NCBI GenBank assembly: GCA_963704815.1
Contig: CAVPHU010000001.1
Location: forward strand, 1,178,001-1,242,000
DNA length: 64,000 nt
Direction of reading: 5' to 3'
From: DATKWD01 sp963704815
Lineage (GTDB): Bacteria > Actinomycetota > Acidimicrobiia > Acidimicrobiales > Salinilacustritrichaceae
In this document: positions 27,825 to 38,660 of the stretch, in pieces
Position numbering within the stretch: the stretch's first letter is position 1
Layout: every line of letters begins with the position of its first letter
The notes under the pieces: model-generated
Database searches by the model: none
The model's input: the letters and a program-made list of their open reading frames with translations, nothing else
What the model was told of the DNA's origin: nothing
Made by a program: the position numbers and the translations under genes

Positions 27825-30800
27825 ATGGGCTTGTTGAGCGGAATCGGAAACTGGGTGAGCGAGCAGTTCGACGGCGACGGCGAAGGCGTGTTGTCGGGTG
27901 CGTCCGATTGGGTCGAAGAGCAGTTCGACGGCGACGGCGAAGGCGCCTTCAGCGGCGTGTCGGACTGGTTCAACGAGCAGACCGACGGCGACGGCCAGGG
28001 TGCCTTCAGCGGCATCGGCGGTTGGTTCAACGAGCAGTTCGACGGCGACGGCCAGGGGATGCTCAGCCCCCTCACGAACGCGATCAACGAGCAGTTCGAC
28101 GGCGACGGCCAAGGTGTCTTCACCCCGATCCGGAACGCCGTGACCGAGCAGTTCGACGGCGACGGCCGGGGCATCCTCACCCCGGTCAACGAGGCGGCGA
28201 ACTTCGTCGGCGAACAGTTCGACGGCGACGGCGAGAGCCTCCTCAACGACTTCGCCGACACGGCAACGGGGCAATGGCTCGAGACGGCGGCCGGCGACGC
28301 GATCGACGAACTCGCGAACTTCGTCGAGATCGACACCGACGGAGAGGGCAACTGGGACTTCAGCCTCGGATTCTCGGGCATGGAGACGCAGCTCTCGGGT
28401 GGTCCCGACGGCTGGGCGATCGGGCAGGGCAGCCCGATGGGCGACTTCGGTGCCTACGGAGGGGGCGGCCCCGACGGAGACGGCTGGGGCGTCAGCATCG
28501 CCGGCGGTCTGGAAGAGGGGCCGATTCCGCTGAACATCGGGCTCACGGTCGGCCAGGAGGCCGACGGAGACTGGATGGTCGCGAATTCGGGCGAGATGCT
28601 CTTCCCGACCCCGTTCGGCATGATGGGCGGCTCACACGAGATCCGCTACATCGAGACCGACGACGGCTTCAGCTTCGATGCCGAGATCACGCCCGAATGG
28701 AAGCTGCTGTCGGGAACGTCGATTCGCGGCGGGGTGCACGGTGGGTACTACGAGAGCGGCGACGACCACGGGCACTACGTCGGTGTGCAGGGCGGCGTCG
28801 GACAGGACGGCGTCGGCGACGTCGACGGCCGCATCACCTACTACCAGGACCACACCGGCGACGACGTGACGCGTGGCGTGCGCACCGAAGCCGAGGCGAG
28901 TCTCGACAGCGCCGACCTCGAGGTGGGCGTGTTCGCCGACTACTCGCACACCGACTCACCCGACGGTGACACGAACTCGTTCACCACCGGCGGACACGTC
29001 GGCGTCGAGGACATGGAGTTCGGGGGCGAGGTGGGGGTCCGGCATCAGAACACCGAGGACGGCAGCATCACCAACGTCGACACCTCGGGCTACGCAGCGT
29101 TCGGCGACGAGGACCTGCGGGTCGAAGCCGAGGCCGGGATCGAGCACACCCGCGACGCAGATGGTTCCTCGACGACCGTGCACACCGGCGCGTCGGTCGA
29201 GTACCAGGACATGGAGGCCGAGGCCCATCTCGACGTCACCCACCAGCGGGGTGATGACGGCAGCCGTTCGACCGAGGTCGACACCGGCGGCCGATATGCG
29301 ACGGGAGACATCGAAGTCGAAGGGTCGGCGACCGTCACCCACGACCGCGATGCCGAGGGGAACACCTCGACCAGCCTCGAAACCGAGGGCAGCTACCGCG
29401 ACGACGAACGCGAAATCGACGGCAGCCTCGACGTCACCCACGACCGCGGCGCCGACGGAAGCTCCAGCACCACCGTCTCCACCGACGGCAGCTACCGCGA
29501 CGACGAACGCGAAATCGATGCCAGCCTCGACGCCAGCCGCACCCGCGACGCCGACGGCAACACCTCCACGAGCATCGAAACCGACGGCAGCTACCGCGAC
29601 GACGAACGCGAAATCGATGCCAGCCTCGACGTGTTCGACGTACGAGGCGCCGACGGAAGTCGACACACCCAGATCGGGGCCGATGCCCAGGTCACGACCG
29701 AGAGTGTCGACCTCGACGCCGACCTCGAGATCGACGATCAACGGGGCGCGGACGGAAGCCGCTCCACGATGGTGGGCGCCGACGCCCACGTGGCGACCGA
29801 GAACGTCGACGTCGACGCCGGCCTCGACGTGTTCGACGAACGAACCGCCGTCGGAGACCGGACCACGAGCGTCGATGCCGACCTCGACGTCGCCACCGAG
29901 GATGCCGAGTTGAGCGCACGACTCGACCACGACCGTGTCGAACGCGACGGCGTCATCGCCAGCTCGACCGAGGTCGACGCACGCGGCCGGTCAGGGGACG
30001 ACCACCTCGACCTCGGCGTGTCGCACGACCGCCTCGAGAACGAAGACGGGGTGTTCTCTCGCACCGAGGTCGATGCATCCGGGAGCATCGACGGCGAAGG
30101 CGGCGATTTCAGCGTGACCCACGACCGCAACGTGACCGCCGACGGCATCAGCACCCGCACCGACGTCACCGGCGACATCGACAGCGCACGGCTCGACGAA
30201 CTGGCCGACCAGGCCCGGGACACGGTCCGCGAGTCGCTCGATGCGTTCGACGATCAGCTCGACCAGATCCGCGAGGTCGGCCGCGGCGCCGAGGATCAGC
30301 TCGCCGACATCCAGGACAAGATCGAGGCCGAGGCAACCGAGCGCTACGAGGCCATCCGCGCACGCGCGGGCGAGAACGAGGACCTGGGCGAGATCAAGGA
30401 GAAGATCTTCGCCGAGGCCCAGGAGAAGTTCGAGGCGGTGCGCGATGAGATCAAGCTCGAGCAGCCCGACTCCTCAGCTGCAGCACCTCTCACCAAGGCT
30501 GCACCAGCGGAGTCCGCTCCCGCCGACAGCATCGACCTCGACGCCCTCGCAGCCGAGACCGCCGCGTCGACGACCATCGACGCGACCGAGCCGGCGCTCG
30601 ACGACCTGGCCGTCTCGCAGCCCGAACCGCCGGTGGCCACCGAGCCCGAACCGATCGTCTTCGAACCCGAACCGGTGGCAGCCGAGCCTCCGATCGCAGA
30701 ACCTGCGCCGGTCGTCGTGGAACCCGAACCGGTCGTCTTCGAACCCGAACCGGTCGACGTCACCGCGGTCGAGCCGCCACCTGTCCCCGAACCCGAGCCG

Positions 30801-30878
30801 GCTCGGGTCATCCCCGAGCCAGAGCCCGAGCCGGTCGAGCTCGCGCCCGACGATCTCGACGACGGCATCGACGGCTGA
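27825..30878 (+). CDS. Giant acidic tandem-repeat protein, unknown function (1017 aa)
   Basis: No signal peptide and no recognised domain. Residues 13-138 hold seven copies of EQFDGDGxG spaced 19 residues apart by short amphipathic segments such as VLSGASDWVE; the Asp/Gly pattern resembles calcium loops. Residues ~165-340 are Gly/Asp-rich. From ~340 to ~785 the protein is a chain of ~30-35-residue units alternating beta-like strands with turns such as RGADGS and RDADGN, three of them (GSYRDDEREID) almost identical at the DNA level. A charged coiled coil (about 785-885) and a Pro/Glu-rich tail with repeated EPEPV close it. The layout suggests an elongated scaffold or surface-coating filament; that is inference. 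Confidence 0.85.
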   Translation: MGLLSGIGNWVSEQFDGDGEGVLSGASDWVEEQFDGDGEGAFSGVSDWFNEQTDGDGQGAFSGIGGWFNEQFDGDGQGMLSPLTNAINEQFDGDGQGVFTPIRNAVTEQFDGDGRGILTPVNEAANFVGEQFDGDGESLLNDFADTATGQWLETAAGDAIDELANFVEIDTDGEGNWDFSLGFSGMETQLSGGPDGWAIGQGSPMGDFGAYGGGGPDGDGWGVSIAGGLEEGPIPLNIGLTVGQEADGDWMVANSGEMLFPTPFGMMGGSHEIRYIETDDGFSFDAEITPEWKLLSGTSIRGGVHGGYYESGDDHGHYVGVQGGVGQDGVGDVDGRITYYQDHTGDDVTRGVRTEAEASLDSADLEVGVFADYSHTDSPDGDTNSFTTGGHVGVEDMEFGGEVGVRHQNTEDGSITNVDTSGYAAFGDEDLRVEAEAGIEHTRDADGSSTTVHTGASVEYQDMEAEAHLDVTHQRGDDGSRSTEVDTGGRYATGDIEVEGSATVTHDRDAEGNTSTSLETEGSYRDDEREIDGSLDVTHDRGADGSSSTTVSTDGSYRDDEREIDASLDASRTRDADGNTSTSIETDGSYRDDEREIDASLDVFDVRGADGSRHTQIGADAQVTTESVDLDADLEIDDQRGADGSRSTMVGADAHVATENVDVDAGLDVFDERTAVGDRTTSVDADLDVATEDAELSARLDHDRVERDGVIASSTEVDARGRSGDDHLDLGVSHDRLENEDGVFSRTEVDASGSIDGEGGDFSVTHDRNVTADGISTRTDVTGDIDSARLDELADQARDTVRESLDAFDDQLDQIREVGRGAEDQLADIQDKIEAEATERYEAIRARAGENEDLGEIKEKIFAEAQEKFEAVRDEIKLEQPDSSAAAPLTKAAPAESAPADSIDLDALAAETAASTTIDATEPALDDLAVSQPEPPVATEPEPIVFEPEPVAAEPPIAEPAPVVVEPEPVVFEPEPVDVTAVEPPPVPEPEPARVIPEPEPEPVELAPDDLDDGIDG
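27861..28238 (+). repeat. 57-bp coding tandem repeat (EQFDGDG units)
   Basis: Seven copies of a unit encoding EQFDGDGxG, the first six with 57-bp period and the last shifted by 9 bp. The GAGCAGTTCGACGGCGACGG core keeps identical codons in most copies, indicating recent expansion or conversion. Confidence 0.85.
29388..29684 (+). repeat. 99-bp coding tandem repeat (GSYRDDEREID units)
   Basis: Three near-identical copies start at 29388, 29487 and 29586, exactly 99 bp apart, within a longer series of more diverged ~30-35-residue units. Confidence 0.8.
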
Positions 30879-30893
30879 GCGACGACGCGGCCG

Positions 30894-32578
<1,685 letters not shown>

Positions 32579-32582
<4 letters not shown>

Positions 32583-32668
32583 AATGCGATCGCGATCTGT
32601 ACGGCGAAGGCCACGAGGATCGCCAGCCCGCACAGGAGCGCAGCGATGATCAGGCGCCGAGTGCTCAC
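32579..32668 (-). CDS. Small single-pass membrane protein (29 aa)
   Basis: From GTG at 32666-32668 the frame encodes VSTRRLIIAALLCGLAILV and a further hydrophobic stretch ending IAIAL, one membrane helix after a basic start. Its TGA overlaps the lipB GTG (GTGA), as in coupled gene pairs, which argues for translation. It has no ribosome binding site and no recognised family. It is too short to be certain. Confidence 0.45.
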
Positions 32669-32712
32669 CCGGCGAGGCTACCCGTGCGCCTCCGACTTCG
32701 GCTCCAACCCGG

Positions 32713-32718
32713 TACCCT
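32713..32718 (+). promoter_or_regulatory. -10-like TACCCT, 8 nt before the GDP-fucose synthase-like ATG
   Basis: TACCCT is followed by TG and then ACCGCC before the ATG at 32727; the same TACCCTTG string precedes metH. Confidence 0.5.
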
Positions 32719-32726
32719 TGACCGCC

Positions 32727-33698
32727 ATGGCACCGATGCCACTCGACGCACGCATCTTCGTCGCCGGCCACGGCGGCCTCGTCGGTTCGGCGATGATCCG
32801 TCGACTCGACGCCGCAGGCCATCGCAACGTCCTCACCGCACGGCGCGACCAACTCGACCTTCGCGACCAGGCGGCGGTCAACTACTGGTTCCAGGCGAAT
32901 CGACCCGAGTACGTGTTCCTCGTCGCCGGCACGGTGGGAGGCATCCTCGCCAACAGCACGCGTCCCGCCGAGTTCCTCTACGACAACATGCTCATCCACG
33001 GCACCGTGATCGAAGCGTCGCGCGCCAACCAGGTCACCAAGCTGCTCTACCTGGGTTCGTCGTGCATCTACCCGCGGCACGCCAACCAGCCGATCAACGA
33101 GACCGAGCTGCTCGCCGGGCCGCTCGAGCCCACGAACGAGGCCTATGCGCTGGCCAAGATCACCGGCATCAAGCTGTGCGACTCCTACCGCGCGCAGTAC
33201 GGGTGCAACTTCATCAGTGCCATGCCGACCAACCTCTACGGCCCCAACGACAACTTCGACCTCACCTCGGGCCACCTCCTTCCAATGCTGATCCGGCGTT
33301 TCCACGAAGCCAAGATCGCCGGCCACACCGAGCTCGAGGTCTGGGGAACCGGTTCACCGATGCGCGAGTTGATGCACGTCGACGACCTCGCATCGGCCTG
33401 CATGTACCTGATGGACCACTACGGCCAGGTCGGCCACATCAACGTGGGCACCGGCGAGGACATGTCGATCCGACAGATCGCCGAACTCGTCCGCGACGTG
33501 GTCCACCCCGAGGGCCGGATCATCTACGACACCACGAAGCCCGACGGGATGCCCCGCAAGGTGCTCGACGTCGGTCGGCTCCACGACCTCGGCTGGAAGC
33601 ACAGCATCGACCTCCGTGACGGGATCGAGCAGACCTACCGCTGGTACCTCGCGACCGATCCGGCCGACATCCGCGGCACCACGGCCGCCGTCGCCTGA
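32727..33698 (+). CDS. fcl: GDP-L-fucose synthase-like epimerase/reductase
   Basis: This extended-SDR enzyme converts GDP-4-keto-6-deoxymannose to GDP-L-fucose. The 323 residues have the dinucleotide loop VAGHGGLVGSA near the start, LYLGSSCIYP with the catalytic Ser, and the Tyr-Lys pair in YALAKITGIKLC. Fcl-specific features include the AGTVGGILANSTRPAEF segment. No GDP-mannose dehydratase lies in the window. It is near a CapD-like dehydratase, suggesting a surface-glycan locus. Confidence 0.9.
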   Translation: MAPMPLDARIFVAGHGGLVGSAMIRRLDAAGHRNVLTARRDQLDLRDQAAVNYWFQANRPEYVFLVAGTVGGILANSTRPAEFLYDNMLIHGTVIEASRANQVTKLLYLGSSCIYPRHANQPINETELLAGPLEPTNEAYALAKITGIKLCDSYRAQYGCNFISAMPTNLYGPNDNFDLTSGHLLPMLIRRFHEAKIAGHTELEVWGTGSPMRELMHVDDLASACMYLMDHYGQVGHINVGTGEDMSIRQIAELVRDVVHPEGRIIYDTTKPDGMPRKVLDVGRLHDLGWKHSIDLRDGIEQTYRWYLATDPADIRGTTAAVA

Positions 33699-33732
33699 GC
33701 GACCGAACACCCTCACCGAGGTTCCCGACCCG

Positions 33733-34761
33733 CTAGCGGTCGAGCCGGTGCTCCATCAGTTCGACGCGCGATCGAAGCGTCGACAGACCCTCGACCTTGG
33801 TCACCAGTTCCTCGACCCGCCCCTGGAACTCGAGGAACAGGACGCTGTTGGCGGTCGACGGGGATTCCGGCTCGCGCTCGGTGTGCTCGACGACCAACTG
33901 TGCGAGCTGCATGAGACGGGGCTCGATCCCATCGGACCCGAAGATGCGGTCGTCGAGTTCGCGTACGACGTTCCGGTCGGACTCGAGGGTCGAGCGGACC
34001 ACCCGCAGCGACCGGTTCAGGTCGGCGACTTCGGCCTTCAGGCCATCGATGGCCGGGACCGGGTCGCCGATGCCGGCCAGCACCGCGGACTGCAGATCGA
34101 CCCGCTCGGTGAGCTCGATGATCCGCTGCTCGAGGTGTCCGGCCACTCGTTCGATCTCGGCTTCGGCCGTTGCGACGACCCGGTCGAACCGCTGCGAGAG
34201 CTGCGCCTGCTGCCCATCGACCTCCTCGATCCGTTGCTCGAGGGACTGACCGAGGTCACCGGTGCGGCCCGCCACCTTCGCGACCGACGCCTCGAGCGCG
34301 GTGCCGGCCTCGTGCGTGGCCGCCACGTCGTCGGCCAGATGGTCCATACGGACCTGCAACCGGTCATCGATCTGCTCGATCCGCTTGCCGACCTCGGCCA
34401 GATCGGCGGCCGTGGCTGCCCGGCTCAGTGCCCGGCTCAGCTTGACGACCTGGTCGCGGACCGACATGGCCTGTGAGCCGTTGCGATGGAGATCGGACAC
34501 GGCGTCGTTCGTTGCGTCGAGCCGTTCGGCGAAGCGCTCGAGGTCGCCTCGTCGGGCCATCTTGGCCATCTCGGCCTGATAGGCAGCCGTCTCCGCCTTG
34601 GCGAAGGCGGCGGCTTCCCGTGCGGCGGCGGCATCTCTGTGGGCTGCCGCGAGTTGAGCCTGCATCCGTTCGAGGACCTCGGCATGGCCCCGTTGCGCGG
34701 CCTCGAGCGTGTTCAGGGCGGCGATCACGCGGTCGAAGCGGGGATCCGCGCTACCAGTCAT
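33733..34761 (-). CDS. Coiled-coil protein, unknown function
   Basis: The 342 residues are almost entirely predicted coiled coil, with heptad-like Leu/Val/Ala spacing and many Glu/Arg/Gln, and no membrane segment or signal peptide. A second block (about 240-300) has a GSDGIEPRLMQLAQLV turn. It lies between a sugar-nucleotide dehydratase and the Fcl-like gene, so it might organise a glycan machinery, but that is context only. Confidence 0.78.
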   Translation of the reverse strand: MTGSADPRFDRVIAALNTLEAAQRGHAEVLERMQAQLAAAHRDAAAAREAAAFAKAETAAYQAEMAKMARRGDLERFAERLDATNDAVSDLHRNGSQAMSVRDQVVKLSRALSRAATAADLAEVGKRIEQIDDRLQVRMDHLADDVAATHEAGTALEASVAKVAGRTGDLGQSLEQRIEEVDGQQAQLSQRFDRVVATAEAEIERVAGHLEQRIIELTERVDLQSAVLAGIGDPVPAIDGLKAEVADLNRSLRVVRSTLESDRNVVRELDDRIFGSDGIEPRLMQLAQLVVEHTEREPESPSTANSVLFLEFQGRVEELVTKVEGLSTLRSRVELMEHRLDR

Positions 34762-34770
34762 GCCCGACTC

Positions 34771-34776
34771 ACGGTA
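34771..34776 (-). promoter_or_regulatory. -10-like TACCGT, 9 nt before the coiled-coil ATG
   Basis: TACCGT lies in the 24-bp gap after the CapD-like gene, 9 nt before the ATG at 34759-34761, so the coiled-coil gene may have its own promoter. Confidence 0.4.
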
Positions 34777-34785
34777 CTCGGGGCA

Positions 34786-36546
34786 CTAGAAGTCGGCGAA
34801 GGCCCGCGCGGGCACGTTGACCCGGGTGATGAGCGGGTGCGATGTCGGTGCACCCATCTCGTCCTCGCCGAGGAGCACCTCGTGCAGTTTCTCGCCCGGG
34901 CGGAGACCGGTGAAGACGATCTCGACCGGCCGTTCGGCCTGTTCGACCAGGCGGCGGGCGACCTCGTAGATCCGAACGGGTTCGCCCATGTCCAGGACGA
35001 AGGCATCACCGGCATCGCCGATCGCGCCGGCCTGGATCACGAGCTCGACCGCCTCGGGAATGGTCATGAAGTAACGGGTCACGTCGCGGTGCGTCACCGT
35101 CACCGGTCCGCCGTCTTCGATCTGCTGACGGAACGCGACCAGCACACTGCCGCGGCTCCCGAGCACGTTGCCGAATCGCACGCTCATGAAGTCGCCCTCG
35201 GCGCATTCGGCGGCGCGTGAGGTGAGTTGTTCGGCCATCCGCTTGGTCCGGCCGAGCACGTTGATGGGGTCGGCGGCCTTGTCGGTCGAGATGTTGACGA
35301 AGCGCGTGACACCGGTTCGCAGCGCGGCGTCGAGCAGGTTCTTCGTGCCGACGACGTTGGTCTTGTGCCCCTCCTCGGGATGCAGTTCGAGCAGGGGCAC
35401 GTGCTTGAGCGCTGCGGTGTGGAAGACCACCTCGGGCGCGTACTGATCGAAGACCTCTTGGACCCGTTGGGCGTCGCGGATGTCGGCGATGACGAGGTTC
35501 GGGTCGTCGAGCAGCCCCCGACCGTCGAGCGAGAGTTGCACCGCGTGCAGGGCACTCTCGTCGCGCTCGAGCATGATGAGCTCCGACGGCGCGAATCGTG
35601 AGATCTGGCGGCAGAGCTCGGATCCGATGGATCCACCCGCGCCGGTGACCAGGACCCGCCGATCGGTCAGGTACTCGGCGATGGCCTCGATGTCGGTGTC
35701 GATCTGGACCCGACCGAGCAGGTCCTCCTCCGAGAGCGGACGGATGTCGGTCAGGTTCACCGACTCGCCCAGCAGCCGATCGACGGGAGGGAGGATGAGG
35801 GTTCGGAGCCCTGCCTCGCCGGCGATCGACGCCAGGTCGCGCACGATGCTCGCCTGGATGGTCGGGACCGCGATCACCAACGCCTCGGCACCGGTGGCCG
35901 CCGCGACTTCGGGGAGATCCACGCGCCGTCCGAGCACGGGGACGCCCATGATCTTGAGGTGAACCTTCCCTTCGTCGTCGTCGAGCAACGCGACAGGGAC
36001 GAAGGGCGACTGCTTGTTCCTCAACATGGCCGTGATGGCTTGGGCGCCGCCCTCGCCGGCACCGAACACCACGACGCGCTTGGCGGTCGAGTCGTCGGGA
36101 CGCTGGCGTCGCTCGAGGAACAGCCGCCAGAGATAACGCGATCCGAGCATCATGCCGAGGGCCAGGACGCCGGCGATCCAGGGAACGCTTGCGGGCACCA
36201 ACCGGTCGAGGACGAAGATGTTGAGCACGGCCACGATCGACGTGGTCAACAGCAGGCTGTTGGCCAGATGTGCCACCTCGTCGAAGCTGCCGAGCCGCGC
36301 CCGTCCCACGTACAGTCCCGACAGCAGCCCGATGGCGAGTTGGAGCAGGCAGAACACCGGGATGATGGCGGCGACCCGGATCCACTCGGGCTCGGAGAGA
36401 TCGAAGTCGTAGCGGAGCAGGGACGCGCCGACGACGGCGATGCCCAGCAGCACGAGGTCGATCGCCGCGCGAATCCGGTAGCGGTATCGAACGCCCATCT
36501 CGACCGCGGCCGATGGCAATCGGGGTGACTTGCCCTTGTCAGACAT
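34786..36546 (-). CDS. Membrane-bound UDP-sugar 4,6-dehydratase (CapD/WbpM/PglF family)
   Basis: The 586 residues have four N-terminal membrane helices (about 25-135), a first Rossmann domain with VVVFGAGEGGAQA and a second extended-SDR domain with VLVTGAGGSIGSEL. The catalytic region reads NISTDKAADPINVLG, with the Thr-Asp-Lys replacement of Tyr typical of this family. Such enzymes make UDP-4-keto-6-deoxy sugars for surface polysaccharide or protein glycosylation. AGGAAA precedes the ATG at 36544-36546. The 200-bp upstream spacer contains a TAGGCT hexamer that could be its -10. Confidence 0.92.
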   Translation of the reverse strand: MSDKGKSPRLPSAAVEMGVRYRYRIRAAIDLVLLGIAVVGASLLRYDFDLSEPEWIRVAAIIPVFCLLQLAIGLLSGLYVGRARLGSFDEVAHLANSLLLTTSIVAVLNIFVLDRLVPASVPWIAGVLALGMMLGSRYLWRLFLERRQRPDDSTAKRVVVFGAGEGGAQAITAMLRNKQSPFVPVALLDDDEGKVHLKIMGVPVLGRRVDLPEVAAATGAEALVIAVPTIQASIVRDLASIAGEAGLRTLILPPVDRLLGESVNLTDIRPLSEEDLLGRVQIDTDIEAIAEYLTDRRVLVTGAGGSIGSELCRQISRFAPSELIMLERDESALHAVQLSLDGRGLLDDPNLVIADIRDAQRVQEVFDQYAPEVVFHTAALKHVPLLELHPEEGHKTNVVGTKNLLDAALRTGVTRFVNISTDKAADPINVLGRTKRMAEQLTSRAAECAEGDFMSVRFGNVLGSRGSVLVAFRQQIEDGGPVTVTHRDVTRYFMTIPEAVELVIQAGAIGDAGDAFVLDMGEPVRIYEVARRLVEQAERPVEIVFTGLRPGEKLHEVLLGEDEMGAPTSHPLITRVNVPARAFADF

Positions 36547-36753
36547 GCTTTTCCTGTCGACTACGATCGCCCAGAACGAGAACTTAGCCTAGCGGTCTCC
36601 GTCCGGTGGCTTCGATGGCGCTGACGGTGCACGTGCACCGGGCCGAAAACCGCACTCAGTGGTTACCGCGGGGAACCTGAATCTGCCCGATTCCTCCCCC
36701 AACGGCGTGTCGTCGTTCTAAGATGCGCGTTCCAGTCCTTGCCGGAGACCCCG

Positions 36754-37242
36754 ATGTTTCGTCGCTCGTTGCTCATCGCGCTGACCCTTGTCGTCCTCGG
36801 CGCGCCTCCAGCCGTCGCTCAGGATGCCGACGTCCCCGTGATCGAGGACACCACTCTGGGTGATGGCTACGTCGACATCACCGGCACGGGTTGTGCGCCG
36901 AACATCCCGATCAGTTCGGTCACCTCGGTGGTCGAACCGTTCTCGGGAATCCGGGGAGCATCAGACCCCTCGGTCAAAGCGACGACCGACATGACCCACG
37001 ACGACGGGAGTTTCGCCCTTCGGGCCCCGCTCGGCTCCGAACCGGGACGCTATGAGAGCACCGTCACCTGCGGCGACCTCGTCCAGAAGGTGCGCATCGA
37101 TGTCGGCGAGCAGAGCATCGCCTCGGCCGACACCGACCCAGGCGTGCCGGTCGTCCGGCTCGTGGTCGTCGTGGGTGCCGCAGCGCTCCTCGCGCTGTTC
37201 GCCGACCGCCGACGGCGAGCGCAGGCCAGAGCGCGCGTCTGA
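36754..37242 (+). CDS. Secreted protein with C-terminal membrane anchor
   Basis: The 162-residue product starts MFRRSLLIALTLVVLG, a signal peptide with probable cleavage after PAVAQ. The ~100-residue mature domain has two cysteines (TGCAPN and VTCGDL) likely bridged, in a small Ig-like beta fold. A C-terminal helix and Arg-rich tail (DRRRRAQARARV) look like a membrane anchor. I take the ATG at 36754, with GGAG 7 nt upstream, over an in-frame TTG five codons earlier. Function unknown. Confidence 0.68.
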   Translation: MFRRSLLIALTLVVLGAPPAVAQDADVPVIEDTTLGDGYVDITGTGCAPNIPISSVTSVVEPFSGIRGASDPSVKATTDMTHDDGSFALRAPLGSEPGRYESTVTCGDLVQKVRIDVGEQSIASADTDPGVPVVRLVVVVGAAALLALFADRRRRAQARARV

Positions 37243-37251
37243 CCCCGGGGT

Positions 37252-38660
37252 TCAGGCCAGCTCCTGGGCCCAATCCATCGACTCGAGCAGTTCTCTGGTC
37301 CGGTTCAGGAACGCTGCGGCGTACGCGCCGTCGAAGGCCCGATGATCCCATGTCAGGGTGAGAAACCCGACCGAGTGGATGGCGATCGCCTCGGACCCGT
37401 CGGATCCGGTGACCACGACCGGCCGGCGCTTCACGGCGTCGGTCGACAAGATGGCGACCTGCGGTTGATTGATGATCGGCAGCGTCATGGTGGTACCGAA
37501 CGGGCCCGGGTTGGTGATGGTGAACGTCCCGCCCGACAACTCGTCGGGGCGCAGCTTCTTGTTGCGTGCGCGGGCGGCGAGATCGGCGATGTCGCGGGCG
37601 ATGGCTCGGAGGCGCTTCTCGCCGGCGTCGGTGACCACTGGGACGAGCAATCCCTCGAAGTTCAGATCGACGGCGATCCCGAGGTGGAGGTCGTCGTGGG
37701 TGACGAGTTGGTCGGGGGTGAAGGTCGCGTTGACCTGGGGGAACGCACGGATCGCGTCGGCGACGGCACGGCAGATGAACGGGAGGTAGGTGAGCGACAC
37801 CCCCTCGTCGGCCTTGAAGGCATCCTTGTGCGTGCGGCGGACCGCCTCGACCGCTTCGAAGTCGACCTCGATGGTGCAATACGCGTGCGCCGAGGTGACG
37901 AGGCTCCGGACCATGTGCTCGGCCGTCGCCTTCCGGATGCGGGAGTGGGGAACGTTCCGGTCGTTCGCACCGGGCTCGACAGGTGCGGCACCGGCCGGCG
38001 GCGACGGGGGCGCTGCGGCTGCTGCTGGCACCGCGGCGGGCGACGGTTCGGGCACGACCGGAGCCGCGGCCGGCGCAGGCGCGGACGCTCCGCCCTGTTC
38101 GATGACCTTCTGCACATCGTCGCGACTGATCCGGCCACCGGCGCCGGTTCCGACGATGGTGCGCGGATCGAGGCCGTGCTCGTTGACGAGTCGACGAACG
38201 ACGGGCGACAGCAGAATGCTCTCGCCACCGCCGGCGGGTGGGGCCGGGGCCGGCCGCGGTGCCACCGAGGCCGGCGGTGCCGGTGCGGGCCCGGGTGCCG
38301 GTTCGGGTCCGGGTGCCGGTGCGGGTTCGGGTCGGGATCGGGTGATGATTCGGGTGCGGCGGCTGCCGGGGGTGGATCGGGTGATGGTTCGGGTGCGGCG
38401 GCTGCCGGGGGTGCGGATGCCCCGACCTCCCCGCCCACGCGGGCCAGCACGGTGCCGACGTCGACGGTGTCGCCCTCGGCGACCAGGATCTCGGACAGCG
38501 TTCCCGACACCGGGCTCGGCACCTCGGAATCGACCTTGTCGGTCGACACCTCGAACAACGGCTCGTCCTCGGCAACGGTGTCACCGACCTGCTTGAACCA
38601 CTGCGTGATGGTCCCTTCGGTGACGGTCTCACCCAATTGGGGCATCTCGATGTCAGCCAT
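37252..38660 (-). CDS. Dihydrolipoyl acyltransferase (E2), one frameshift in the linker
   Basis: E2 carries acyl groups on lipoyl-lysine in a 2-oxoacid dehydrogenase complex. Residues 1-76 form a lipoyl domain with Lys42 in STDKVDSEV. After a Pro/Ala-rich linker comes a peripheral-subunit-binding domain (SPVVRRLVNEHGLDPRTIVGT) and a CAT-like core ending near LTWDHRAFDG, which holds the catalytic His-Arg-Ala-Phe-Asp-Gly. The lipoyl part is in one frame from 38660 and the core is in another from about 38300. The shift lies in a repetitive GC-rich linker at about 38300-38345. Its start overlaps the E3 stop (ATGA). Whether it serves pyruvate, 2-oxoglutarate or branched-chain acids is unclear. Confidence 0.88.
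38434..38660 (-). repeat. Lipoyl-domain duplication, E2 copy
   Basis: This first ~225 bp of the E2 gene differ from the corresponding E3 segment (40212-40435) at only about five positions, far fewer than expected for old paralogous domains. Confidence 0.85.

Noticed and set aside
27861..28238. CRISPR-like array (57-bp periodic repeats)
   Set aside because: Repeats are in frame, encode EQFDGDG and vary like protein repeats; spacers are not unique and no cas genes are present.
32583..33326. N-terminal extension of the lipB-lipA frame
   Set aside because: It runs antisense through the GDP-fucose synthase-like gene and has no LipB features before GTG 32582.
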